Made by a program: the position numbers and the translations under genes
Notes under the pieces: generated by a model
Told to the model about the DNA's origin: nothing
The model's database searches: none
What the model saw: the letters and a program-made list of their open reading frames with translations, nothing else
NCBI GenBank assembly: GCA_025403435.1
Contig: CM046350.1
Coordinates: forward strand, 31,401,346-31,465,345
Source of the DNA: Artocarpus heterophyllus
Taxonomy: Eukaryota > Streptophyta > Magnoliopsida > Rosales > Moraceae
DNA length: 64,000 nt
Reading direction: 5' to 3'
In this document: positions 31,569-42,630 of the stretch, in pieces
Layout: each line of letters begins with the position of its first letter
Position numbering within the stretch: position 1 is the first letter of the stretch

Positions 31569-33208
31569 ATAGTTTTTACATAAATTTACGAGTTGTGATC
31601 ATGTTATATGCATAAATTTTGTGATCTTTGTCTCTCCTATGCTTGAATTGAATTTTATAGAGAGATGACACTCTAGGTTTCTATATAATATATATGTTGT
31701 CATGGATTACGTGGTGAATGTTTATTAATTAATTATGGTTGATTAAATTGTTGTTTAATTATTTATTAATTAATTAATATCGGTTATGGTTCCTTAGAGG
31801 TTAGAATATGTATCTAGGTTTTTCATGTGATTAGATGGCGGACTATCATCTCCATCCAGGAATTATTATTCACTTTTTTAAAAATTTGTAAAATTTGTAA
31901 TTAAATAATTATTCAGAGAAGACGGATCTAGAAGACGGATCTAGAAGAATGATGATGGCGCCCCCTAGGTATTTCTTGAGTCTCTAATTTTATGTTTTTG
32001 AATTGTTGAAAATAAAATTGATAAATTGCATTAAAGTTGTATTTTCTGGAATAATTTTTCCTACTCGGTCGACATGCCGGACGTCACAGTTCGACAGGCT
32101 GATGGTCACAGATCGGCAGGCCAGACGTGTGGTCCAGCAGGCCGACAGTGGGGCTGAAATTGGGGTGCTCTGCCGGCAAGTCAAACTTTCAGTTCGGCAG
32201 GCCGAACCTTCATGACCGGCAAGCTGATCACCCAGATCGGCCTGCTGACCGAGAGCTGCCAAGTGTCCCAAAAAGGTGCAATTTTTTTGGTGCAGTTTTA
32301 ATTTTATTTTTGAGACGATTTTGAGAAACATTAAATTTGGATATGACCGAAATATGAAGTTTTTTAAATTCATAACAGGATTGAAGACTTGAAAATGGGT
32401 ATTGCATGAAGAAGTATACAGCTTGAGGATTCAAGGATGAAGAATCGATAAATGTCTCAATTATTCTCTTGTAATCTTTATTTTCTACTCTCTAGGGTGG
32501 AACCATAATATTACGGTTATTATTATTTTGCTTGTAGCTTTACTTGATTGCTTTGCTTGTCTGCATTATAATATGATTTACCATGTATATTGATAACATG
32601 TCATATAGGATAGGGAATGCCGCTCATATTAAAATTGTTCATGCATAATTTTAAGATAAAACCTTGACTTCAAAAGATTGAGTAGGAGAAGGTTTTCGAA
32701 GAGAGGACCTAAGGCCTCCATCGTTGGTCCATAGGAAGAACATGGTGGTCCCGACCCATTTCTATCATGTACCAGATTGGATCTCTGAAAGGATAAGGTA
32801 TTTTAGTATGATTTGTGGTTGCACACCCCTAGGTGGTGATTATAATTCATGGATAAAATATTGAAACAATGGTTATACACTTACGTTAATTTTATTATTA
32901 ACCTCCCCTAGGAGCTTTGTTAATAAAATTAATGGCCAAAGAAACGATTATTAGTATATGCTGGATCATACGGGTCCTGGATGGCATATATTAATCAGGC
33001 GGGAATCCGTGTTCCTAATTGAATTTGGCATGACTCCCCTAGGAGCTTGTTGAATTCTGAGTTGGGTATTATCGTTGTAAGGTTGTGATATTTTCAAGGT
33101 TTTGACACATAAACACATTTGTATGATTTTACATGATTGTGTTATCTTACTAAATTATTATATATGTTTGCTTATGTTTGGTATATGATTCTTTATTGTA
33201 GATTGAAA
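31569..33208 (+). other. Leader of element B
   Basis: About 1.64 kb, co-linear with the leader of A. It starts with AT-rich sequence, carries the repeat array at 32069-32248 and then the CCCCTAGG blocks. No gene. Confidence 0.8.
32069..32248 (+). repeat. Array of 20-23-base units with a TCGGCAGGCCGA-like core in the element B leader
   Basis: Cores start at 32069, 32091, 32113, 32134, 32172, 32194, 32215 and 32237. The 32194 unit is the exact TCGGCAGGCCGA. The one gap, between 32134 and 32172, matches the gap in element A (8040 to 8079), so the layout predates both copies. Confidence 0.85.
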
Positions 33209-34060
33209 ATGTCTAAAAATGCTTTATCATCGATACTTGACAAAAACCAATTAACCGATGAGAATTATAATGATTGGAAACAGAACCTTGACATCGTCCT
33301 ATCCTTTGAGAAACTAAAATATGTACTGACAACCCATTGTCCTCCCAAGCCTACGAGAGACTCAAGTAATGAGCAATTCTAAGCATACGATCGCTGGAAA
33401 GATGCTAATGATCAGGCCCGCTGTTATGTTATGGCTAGCATGAACAACGTGCTGCAGGCTCAACATCAGGATTATGAGACTGCGAAGCAGATCTTGGATA
33501 ATTTTGAGGACATGTTTGGAGGCCAGGCCATAACAAAGCGGCAAAGGGCACTTCAAAAACTCTTAAACTGTAGACAGAGGCCGGGGACATCTATAAAGGA
33601 GCACATGATGTTGGTCATGGGTTACCTCGCTGAGGCTCAAACCAATGGAGCCGATATCGATGCTGAAACTCAGATGACTATGGTCTTTGAGACTCTGTCT
33701 AAGGAATTTATTCCATTTAGAGCTACTTTTAATTTAAGCAATAGACAGGATATGAACTTGACAGAACTGATGAAACAGTTATAGGAGTTTGAACTGTTGA
33801 TCAGGGAGTTTTCTGTTGGTGGTGAGGCAAACATGGTAGCTGCTTCTGGTTCCAATCCTAACTCTGGGAATGGAAAGAAGCAACGGGCCAAGAACGGGAA
33901 GTCTTCTATTCCTGCTGCTACCAAGAGCAAGAAGAAGAAGAAGAAGAACCCAAAGAAGCTTAAGTGCTTCTTCTGTGGTAAGGTCGGGCATATAAAGAAG
34001 CATTGCAGGGACTTCCTTTCCAAGGGAGGTAGGTGTGATCTTCTATATTTAGAAACTTGT
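33209..34060 (+). pseudogene. gag: gag of copia element B
   Basis: ATG at 33209. The frame reads NYNDWKQNLDIVLSFEKL, then ASMNNVLQAQHQDYETAK and FETLSKEFIPFRATFNLSN, a copia capsid. A basic run KKKKKNPKKLK leads to the zinc knuckle C-x2-C-x4-H-x4-C at 33965-34006, intact here. Stops: TAA 33380-33382 and TAG 33782-33784, both C-to-T relative to the sense codons CAA and CAG in element A. Otherwise the frame is open. Confidence 0.9.
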
Positions 34061-35532
34061 TTGGTTGAGGAATCCAATGACATTTGGGTCATAGATTTCG
34101 GTGCAACTAATCATGTTTGTGTTTCTCTACAGGGATTCAAACAAACGAGAAGTCTACTACGTGAAGACTTAACGCTTTGGATGGGCGATGGATCCTTGGT
34201 CTTAGCAGAAGCAGTGGGAGATGTCCATCTTTACTTTGATAATTATAGGAATTTAATTTTGCGAGATTGTTTTTATGTTCCTAAATTTAAAAGGAATTAA
34301 TTTCTGTATCTTCTTTATTTAAAGACTCCTACGTGGTATCTTTTAATGAAAAAGTGGTGATTCGTAAAATCAAATATTTTATCTGTTCTGTCTGGATGCA
34401 AAATAATCTATATTTTATCAAACCTAAGATGGACTTATTGCTTAATGCTGAGATGAATGATAATAACTCAAAAAGACTTAAAACTTCTCACTCTAATAAG
34501 ACTTATCTTTAGCATTTGCGCCTTGGCCATATTGACTTGAATAGGATTCAAAGGTTGGTAAGGGATGGAGCTTTAAGTCACTTAAAGGTGGAGTCTATAC
34601 CTCAACGTGAATCTTTTTTGGAGGGTAAAATGACCAAAAGACCATACGGGTCTAAGGGCAATAGGGCCGAAGGGGTTCTAGAACTTGTGCATAGTGATGT
34701 TTGTGGACTGATGAACATCCGAGCACGAGGAGGGTATGAGTATTTCGTCACTTTTATTGACGATTACTCAAGATATGGGTATGTGTACCTGATGCACCAC
34801 AAAACTGAAACTTATGATAAGTTCAGAGAGTTTCGGGCTGAAGTGGAAAAGTAATTGGGTAAACCCATAAAGGCACTTCGATCTGATCGAGGTGGGGAAT
34901 ACCTTTCTGATGAGTTCCTAGGACACTTGTTAGAGAATGGGATTTTATCCCATTTGACTACGCCGGTCACTCTGCAGTAGAATGGCATAGTAGAGAAAAG
35001 GAATAGGACTTTGTTGGACATGATTAGGTCCATGATGAGTTATTCATCATTACCTTTATCCTTTTGGGGATATGCACTACAAACTGCATGTTATCTTTTG
35101 AATAATGTGCCTTCAAAATCGGTCCCTAAAACTCCTCACGAGTTGTGGACAAGAAGGAAGACATCCTTAAACCATATTCGCATATGGGGATGTCCGGTTC
35201 ATGTCCTGTTTAAGGATCTGAATAAGTTGGAAGCACGTTCAGAAGTTTGTGTGTTTGTAGGATATCCGAAAGAGACTAAAGGGGGTTATTTTTATAACCC
35301 AAAGGAAAATAAAGTCGTGGTTTCAACTAATGCAACTTTCTTTGAGGAGAGTTACATGGACGACTTTAAACCTTGAAGCAAAGTGGTGCTTAAGGAGTTA
35401 AGGGGTGATCGGTTCACTCTGGAGGTTCCGAACAAAACCATTCCGATTGGTGTAGAAAAACCAAACAAACCTGAACAACAATCTTAAGGGCTTCAGCATA
35501 GTGGGACGATCGGGCGTCAACCTGAGAGGTAT
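34061..35532 (+). pseudogene. pol: Protease and integrase region of copia element B
   Basis: Protease site reads VIDFGATNH with D-F-G in place of D-S-G at 34093-34101. A one-base loss in a T run gives the stop at 34298-34300. Integrase keeps HSDVCG (about 34696) and the second Asp in RSDRGGEY (about 34880). The Glu region reads through TAG 34978-34980 as NGIVEKRN. Further breaks: TAG 34510-34512, TAA 34852-34854, TGA 35374-35376 and TAA about 35485. Most stops are transitions relative to A; the last is a transversion. Confidence 0.85.
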
Positions 35533-37137
35533 ATGTTGAATGCGGAGGTCTTCTTGGCTGAACCAGATGAACATGACAGGGATCCTTATACTTACAGAGA
35601 AGCTATGGAGGATGTTGATTCAAAACTCTGGACAGAGGCTATGAACATAGAGGTGAAGTCTATGGAGACTAATCGGGTCTGGGAGCTTGTGGATCTTCCC
35701 AAAGGGGTAAAACCCATAAGGTGTAAGTGGATTTACAAGAGGAAAAGAGGAGTGGATGGAAAGGTCGAAACCTTTAAGGCTAGACTGGTAGCTAAGGGTT
35801 ATACACAAAAGGAAGGAATCGATTATGAGGAAACCTTTTCGCCTGTAGCCATGCTTAAGCCCATCCGGATTCTCTTGTCCATAGCTGCTGCTCTCGACTA
35901 TGAGATTTGATAGATGGATGTCAAGACGGCTTTTTTGAATGGCTATCTTGATGAGTCCATTTATATGGAACAACCAGACGGGTTCAGGGTCGCGGGTCAA
36001 GAGGGTAAGGTTTGTAAGCTGCTGAAGTCAATTTATGGACTTAAGCAGGCTTCCTGTTCTTGGAACATAAGATTTGATCAAGTGATCAAGACTTATGGGT
36101 TCTCACAAAATGTGGATGAACCATGTGTTTACAAACACATTAAGGATGGGAAGGTGGTTTTTCTACTACTCTATGTGGATGACATTCTGCTAATTGGCAA
36201 TGACGATGGGGCATTGTCATCGGTCAAATTATGGTTGACCAAACAGTTTGACATGAAGGACTTGGGTGAGGCTAATTTTGTTCTCAGTATCCAGATCTTT
36301 CGGTATAGGAAGAACAAAATGATAGCTTTGTCACAGGCCGGCTACATAGATAAAATTCTCAGGAGGTTTGCAATGCAGGATTCCAAGAAAGGTGGGCAAC
36401 CATCTAGGTCTGGAATTACTCTTTCTAAGAAAGACTCTCCAAAGTCTTATGAAGAAAGAGAATACATGAAGAAGGTGCCTTATGCTTCGGCAGTGGGTAG
36501 TCTCATGTATACCATGCTTTGCACACGACCAGATATTAGCTATGCGGTCGGGCTTGTAAGTCAATTTCAGGCGGATCCGAGACCGAACCATTGGGTTGCA
36601 ATAAAGCATATTTTTAAGTACCTGAGAAGGACTCGAGGGTATATGCTTGTGTATTCGGCTGAGGACTTAACTCCTCTAGGATACACTGATTCAGATTTTC
36701 AATCCTGTCTGGATTTTAGGAAACAGACTTCTGGGTTTGTGTTTACTCTGGGTGGCGGTGCCATTAGTTGGAGAAGTGCGAAGCAAGATTGCACTTCGGA
36801 TTCAACGATGGAGGCTGAGTATGTGGCGGCTAGTGATGCTTCGAAAGAAGCAGTGTGGCTTCGCAAGTTCCTTGGGGATCTTGAGGTAGTTCCTAGTATG
36901 GATAAGGTGGTATCATTGTACTGTGATAACAGTGTGGCGGTAGCTAATGCTAAGAAACCAAGATTTCAAAAGAAGAGTAAGCATATTGATCGTAAGTATC
37001 ATGTGATAAAGGACTTCGTTGAGGATGGGCATGTCACGGTGTGCAAGATCGCATCAGAGGACAATTTAGTTGATCCATTTACGAAGACACTTACTAGGAG
37101 AGTCTTCGAGACGCATGTGGAAGCTATGGGGATGTGA
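35533..37137 (+). pseudogene. pol: Reverse transcriptase and RNase H of copia element B
   Basis: Open frames 35533-35910 and 35914-37137 are split only by a double stop TGA TAG (35908-35913), where A reads TGG CAG. RT shows [31 protein letters not shown], and YVDD at 36172-36183. RNase H has GYTDSDFQS, STMEAEYVAASDAS, YCDNSVAVANAK and SKHIDRKYHVIKDFV, and ends MGM-stop at 37137, which I take as the family's normal C-terminus. The second frame, 407 residues, keeps all visible catalytic motifs of RT palm and RNase H. Confidence 0.92.
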
Positions 37138-37164
37138 AATTTGCTGCATTTACTCACTTAGTGC

Positions 37165-37175
37165 AAGTCAGAGAT
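37165..37175 (+). other. Polypurine tract of element B
   Basis: AAGTCAGAGAT directly before TGTTAGACATG; element A has the purer AAGTGGGAGAT. Confidence 0.75.
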
Positions 37176-39182
37176 TGTTAGACATGTATGCCCTAAGGAG
37201 TAAAAATGTAATATGTTTTTGGAGACATTTTTTATCAATAAAGAATTTATTCATTTATATATACCAAATCTTGTCCTCTTTACGTTCATATTTGTTGAAT
37301 GTATGATAAGCAAACAGCAGTCTAAGACTGTTAGTCTAAACCTTAAGAATTGGGCATATGATGGACTGATTATGCAGAAGACATGATTCTTAAGGTGACG
37401 GTCTAAAACATATGATCCGCAATCGAGGGAATAAAGTTGGGCGCTTTATTCATGTAAAGATTGTTATGTTGTCTATATCCCTTTTGGGAGATAGTTTGTC
37501 TTGACCATCGGAGTTGGACTCCGTGAATAGAAACATTGGCGCTTTGTCATAGGTGACAATGTGTTGGATCGGGACATAAAGTGAATTGATTTGGATTAAT
37601 AATTCTGTCTTGGCAAATTGATTCACTTTAGACAATCACTTGTATTGTATCTTAATCCTGAGATGAATAGTGGGCCCGTTGTCTCGACTTGTGTCTTTTG
37701 ATGTGCCAATGGCTGACTCCCACATCTCAATAGTGGTATGCATGCCGGTACGTTGGAGGCATGACTCTTGATAGCATAGACTTGTTGTTCATAGATATGA
37801 AATCCATAGCTCCTTTTTAGGAGTAATGATATCCTCTTATATGCGTTGTTCTGTAATTGGAAAACTGGAGCGCTCAACCATTTGGATACATTGGTGTAAC
37901 CGAATGGCATACTATCTTTGGATGGTAAGTTTTCTAATGGTGAGACAATGGAACATAAGATAAAAATAATCGAGAAGGTAAGATAGAACTTGTCCTTAAG
38001 ATGATTATGGATTATCATATGGGGATACGATACACTTTGATATGTCATGGAGACTTAGCTACACGAGCTTCATAATTCTGTAAAGTTCGAGAGTGCAGCT
38101 CCAAGCTTTTAGTGGAGTAGCGTTGGAGTTGATAATTGTGAAATGTATATCTGGGATATTGGGTTTCATAATTGTCATGAGCTTGAACTTTATAGGTCCA
38201 TTTTGGTCCCCTTTGCTAGCTCACAAAATCCTGTAACAACACGGCGTGCTTTTCCAATAATTGGTGACTTATGTCGGATTTATCGGATTGGTTTAAAATT
38301 TGTAAGAATCAAATAATTCATGTCTATTTATTGGTTGAATTAATTTTGTAATAAAATTAATTTAAGATAAACTTGATGAATTATTGATTCAGATAATTCT
38401 TGTATGTTTATCGGTTGATTTAATTTTGGATAAATTAGATCAAGAAAAACTTGTAGAATTATTGTGAATTGATTTATTTTCTTAGAGATTATCTTGATAA
38501 AGTTTTTTTTGATCAGATATCTTCTCTATTGGGTTATTTGAATTAAAACTGAGACTTTATCCTTTAGAATCTCGGGTGGAAAATAAAAGATTCGTGGAGT
38601 TCTTTTCTTGGGAGTTTGGCCTGCTGAATGACATGTTCGGCCTGTCGAATGGGCCTGTTCGGCCTGCGGATCGGCAAGAGATAAGATTACACGTTTTCAC
38701 GCGGATTTTATCAGATATTGATCCGAACTTGATTCTGTTTTGAGTTTTTGAGACCTAATCTGATAAGGACTGACCCCAAGACCAATGGCTATATAAAGGG
38801 AGTGACTCTCATGATTTACTCAGATCAATTGAGAGATTAAGAGTGATACTCTTCTAGTCAGCATATGAAAAACTCCCTGAGAGCTTTGTTCACAAATCAC
38901 GAACACTAGCTTTGGGTTCTCTCTCTTGGTCGGAAGGAGTCACCGGTGGAAGAGCTGTACATGTGAGCCCACACTCACTCCGGTTGTGGATAGAGAATAG
39001 CAAAGAAGACTAGTTGGTTGAGGCTCTTCTGGAACGTTGCTTCTCTTCACAGACTGCGGAGGTTCTTCACACAAAGGTTAGTAAGATCTGTCTAATTTAT
39101 ACATATAACATGTCAAACTTGTGTTTTGGTAATTACTTTGATGAAAATTTTTAAAATTCCGCTGCGTACTACGTTTCCTACA
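37176..39182 (+). repeat. 3' LTR of copia element B
   Basis: 2,007 bases, TGTTAGACATG to GTTTCCTACA, co-linear with 29545-31553. Followed by GAAAT, the target duplication with one change. Confidence 0.95.
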
Positions 39183-39882
39183 GAAATCACCGTGACCCAT
39201 TGCTTATATCGAGGCAAGAACTTTGGTATATCATAGACACCACAATCAAGGATGGAAAGCTTGATTGATAAGTCGAGGTTGAACGCCCGGATTGATCCGA
39301 AGAGTTCGTGTAATTCATCAATGAACCAAAGAAAGAATTTTCTCTCTCAGAAAATTAAACATTCATCTGTGCCTTCATTAACCATAAAACGCCTATTTAT
39401 AGGCCCAAATTACAAAGGAAAGTTGACAAATTCAAACATAACTACTAATCCTAATTTTAAGCCTAAAATAAAAACCAAAAGAAAAGGAAAGTCTTAATGG
39501 CTGATATTCAGCCATTTACATGCCCAACAATTAAAGAAAGGTGATGCTCTTTAACAACTTGCACAAATGATTAGCCACATGTGTGCTAATAATGGGAAAG
39601 TTTCTGAAATCCTTCCATAGACTTGATCTTGCAAAATTTGAGCTAATTTCAAGCTTGACTCATCTGGATTCTTCTAGAACTTGGATCAAATTGATGCACC
39701 TTTGTGGCTAACGTAGGCCTGGGTCAATGGGCTTGCACAAATTTACTTGATTCCAGATTTCATGAATCAACCCATTTAGTGCTTCCTTGAATTTCTTAGC
39801 TCGGGCTCTTGTGACTGGTCCAACAGGAACTTGTATTGGGTCAACCACGTTCCTTGCATTTGAGCTCCTTAAGTCTCCATCA
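39183..39882 (-). repeat. 5' part of the F LTR, including the coding tail
   Basis: On the minus strand it starts TGATGGAGACTT and encodes VPVGPVTRARAKKFKEALNG without the stop that P has. With 29452-29544 it makes an LTR of about 788 bases. The plus-strand neighbour at 39883 is the G LTR. Confidence 0.9.
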
Positions 39883-40642
39883 ACATAAATGGAGCCCTGG
39901 CATAGGCCCAAGTCAATCTCAAGAGAGCCTAGTCACGATGATTAAGGTTCTAAAAGATTCACATTGATCATGTGCACAATTCTAGTAAATTGTGGGGTGG
40001 ATTTGTAATTTCGGGAAACCTTCCCATTTTGGATCGACACGTGGGCGCCATGTCATCAAGTTTGAGCCTCTTCAATTTATTTTTGCTAATGTAATTTTTG
40101 GAATTTGTTAATGTTAAATTTGGTTTTGTTAGGCATAAAAAAAAATTGGATATTTTCCCTTTTTCTGGATTAGGTTAGGCGCACTTTAAGGGATAAGATT
40201 AGCAACTTTCCTTTTGTGTTATTTTAGGGCTTAATTTCGCATGGGAAAGTGCCAATTAAGGGATTTTCTAAGTCAACCTTCCCTTAGGGATTCTTTTGGG
40301 CTGAAAATCATTCCCATATAATTGTAAACACTTGATTATTTTGAGAATTAATGAACCAGATCATATTCACGAATTTTGTGAGGCTTTTCTTGGGTTCTTC
40401 TTGTTTTCTTGAGAAGACTCCTTGAACTTATCAAGATTAATCTTGTGACATTTAACAAATTGACTTATCATCTAGGGTTTTTAAGTGTTCTTGAAATCCT
40501 AGGTGTGGTGTCTTCTTCCTTTCTGTGGTTCTTGGTTTGTGTCTCACTAGATTACAGGTCAAGGCTCAACAAACATGTGTCTTAAGGGATATTCTAGATT
40601 TGGTGTCGGGTCTTGTCGCGTTAGTCGGCGGGGTTCATATCA
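39883..40642 (+). repeat. 3' part of a gypsy G-family LTR (G1)
   Basis: Co-linear with solo LTR G2 from about its base 140 onward (start ACATAAATGGAGCCCTGG) to the end TTCATATCA at 40642. The first about 140 bases are missing because F inserted here and the other side was deleted. It lies in the RT of element E. Confidence 0.85.
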
Positions 40643-41572
40643 TATATAGAGCTACCACTAAGTTTTGAAGATGTATTTGGATAGAAGAAAGTGTACAAGC
40701 TGAAAAAGTCTTTGTATGGACGAACTTAATCACCCAAAGTATGGTTTGAGAGGCTATAAGATCTAAGAAAGGAATAGTTCCATCACAGAGAAAGTTTTCC
40801 TCAAAGAAACAGGGATGTTGTGTTGCAAGCCAGAAGAAACTCTAATTGATTTGAAATAGAACTTCGAAATAACAGTGAAAAGTGCTACAACTGACCAAGG
40901 TTGATATCAGAGATAGGTCGGTAAATTGATACACTTGTCTCATACTTGGTCTAAAATTGCATTTGTAGTCAGCATAGTGACTCAGTATATACATTCCATT
41001 TGCCATGTTCATATGGAGGCTATTATAAAGATTCTACTGTACTTGAAAGGCTTACCTAGAAAAGGACTACTGTTCTAAAAAAAATCATCCTCTCTAAGTA
41101 GAAGCTTATACTAATGATGACTGGATTGGTTCTGCAAGTGACAGAAGATCAACATTTGGATATTACACTTTCATTTGTGAAAATTTGGCTACTTGGAAAA
41201 GTAAGAAGCAAACTTTCATGGCTAGATTAACTGTTAAAGCCGAGTTTAAAGCAACAACATAAGGAATTTATGAGCTGTTATGGTTGAAGATTTTACAAAA
41301 GGAATTACAAGTTTCCACATTAGAAACAATGAAGCTCTATTGTAATAATAAAGCTACTATCAACATTGCTCATAATCCTATGCATCGACATAACCAAGCA
41401 TGTTGCAATTAAAAGCCACTTCATTAAGGAGAAGATTGAAAGCAGTTAAATTTGCATTCCATCTATCAAAAGTGGAAACCAACTAGCTAATGTCTTGACT
41501 AAAAGGTTTGCTTGACATATGTTTCTTTCATGTATTAGCAAGCTAGGAATGATGGATATTTTTGAACCAGCT
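40643..41572 (+). pseudogene. pol: RT tail and RNase H of copia element E
   Basis: From 40690 the frame reads KVYKLKKSLYG, a copia RT motif. Later VEAYTNDDWIGSASDRRST, then TWKSKKQTFMARLTVKAEF and MKLYCNNKATINIAHNP give RNase H. Frames switch and there are at least six stops. The YVDD region is not recognisable. The end lies just before the polypurine tract. Most of integrase and the first part of RT are missing from E, so this is the distal piece. Confidence 0.85.
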
Positions 41573-41582
41573 TGAGGGGGAG
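41573..41582 (+). other. Polypurine tract of element E
   Basis: TGAGGGGGAG immediately before the LTR at 41583. Confidence 0.85.
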
Positions 41583-41758
41583 TATTGAAAATTCAAACAA
41601 ATTCTATGAAACATACAATAATTTTAGGCTTATTTTTTGTCTTGTTTTTAGGAGTAGATTGTGGCCCAAATTAGGGTAGAAAGTTAAGGTAGTTTGTGTA
41701 TATCTTCCTTGTTGTTTATTCTGATAATTGAAGAGGAATGGAACCATTTTAGTCCATA
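41583..41758 (+). repeat. 3' LTR of copia element E
   Basis: 176 bases, TATTGAAAATTC to TTTTAGTCCATA, matching 24241-24422 at most positions. Confidence 0.85.
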
Positions 41759-41763
41759 AGGAT

Positions 41764-42232
41764 CGTCGAATATTCTAATTCTGATTTTGCTGGATGCCAA
41801 GATAGTAAGCGATCCATGTCAGGCTATGTTTATATGTTGGCTAGAGGAGCTATTTCCTAGAAGAGTGCTAAATAGACACTTATGGCTTCTTTAACCATGG
41901 CTATAAAGTTCATTGCCTGTTATGAGGCATCTACTCATGGGATATGGTAGCGAAATTTTGTCACTGGGCTGTGAGTGGTAGATGGTATTGAAAGGCCATT
42001 AAAGATATATTATGACAATAAATCGATAGTGCTATATTCCAACAACAACAGAAGCTCTACAAAGTCTAAGCATATTGACATCAAGTTTCTAGTTGTTAAA
42101 GAGAGTTTGGAGTGGTCAAGTTTCGATAGAACATATAGGAACAAACTCCATGCTTAGGGATTCGCTAAGCAAGGGTTTACCACCCCAAGGTCTTTCACGA
42201 GTACACCGCTCGTATGGGTGCTTGGGAGTTAA
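41764..42232 (+). pseudogene. pol: RNase H of copia element D, right piece
   Basis: Text EYSNSDFAGCQDSKRSMSGY, then GAIS-stop-KSAK, LKIYYDNKSIVLYSNNN and STKSKHIDIKFLVVKE is a copia RNase H, continuing the reading of 24113-24240. After a frameshift the tail IEHIGTNSML is followed by a region of the KGLPP type. Stops where Trp or Gln is usual (near 41860, 41874 and 41950). It precedes a non-coding tail of about 390 bases up to the polypurine tract. Confidence 0.88.
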
Positions 42233-42630
42233 TTTTGGATGTTCTATGTTTTACGTAAACATTTATGTGTTTTGAATTTTTTATTTTCTATGTGGGATTT
42301 TTACATTTTGTTTAAAGGTTTCAGATTGATCTCACTAAAGACTAAAGTAGGACTAGTTAGACATAGGCATGTTTGACATCACATTGCATGTAATTTCCAC
42401 GCTACTCATCCATACTTGATCCATGTTATTGAATATGATGATATGGTGACCATTGAAGGTTTAGTTACGATTATATGTGACAAAAGCTAATTTGAACCAC
42501 CCATATTAATATACGAGATTGGCAAGATTGAAACTACAAACAAGTCTAAGGATAAACAACATATAGTTGCGCGTCTAAAGAACTTATGATACAATTGTTT
42601 TAAGAATTATATGTAGCACAAGTGGGAGAT
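42233..42630 (+). other. 3' untranslated region and polypurine tract of element D
   Basis: Non-coding sequence after RNase H. It ends in CACAAGTGGGAGAT (tract at 42621-42630), directly before TGTTGAGATATTTTG. Confidence 0.75.

Larger units (their letters stand above)
29545..39182 (+). mobile_element. Ty1/copia element B, full length, decayed
   Basis: 9,638 bases: LTR 29545-31553, primer site, leader with repeat array, gag-pol 33209-37137, polypurine tract, LTR 37176-39182. It is inserted in the LTR of element F with duplication GAAGT/GAAAT (29540-29544, 39183-39187), one mismatch. It is co-linear with element A throughout. By eye its LTRs differ at about 14 of the first 310 positions, fewer than A's, so B inserted later. 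The last third of pol is a 407-residue open frame. Confidence 0.95.
27557..39882 (-). mobile_element. Ty3/gypsy element F, 3' half deleted, interrupted by element B
   Basis: Minus strand. 5' LTR: 39882-39183 continued in 29544-29452 after element B. Then primer site, leader (29451-28646) and gag (28645-27557). The gag ends just after the zinc knuckle; protease, RT, integrase and the 3' LTR are missing, replaced by sequence of element E. The LTR belongs to the same family as that of P. The start of the 5' LTR lies directly against the truncated G LTR at 39883, so F entered G. Confidence 0.85.
24241..41758 (+). mobile_element. Ty1/copia element E, with nested insertions and an internal deletion
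   Basis: Short LTRs at 24241-24422 and 41583-41758, primer site, protease fragment 27110-27556, RT/RNase H remains 40643-41572, polypurine tract. It splits the RNase H of element D. The flanks GAGAT (24236-24240) and AGGAT (41759-41763) agree at three of five bases, the other two being transitions. Inside it are a solo A/B LTR (24506-26445), a G LTR piece, element F and element B. Integrase and the first half of RT are absent. Short LTRs and a TGAGGGGGAG purine tract are common in several copia lineages; I do not fix which. Confidence 0.85.
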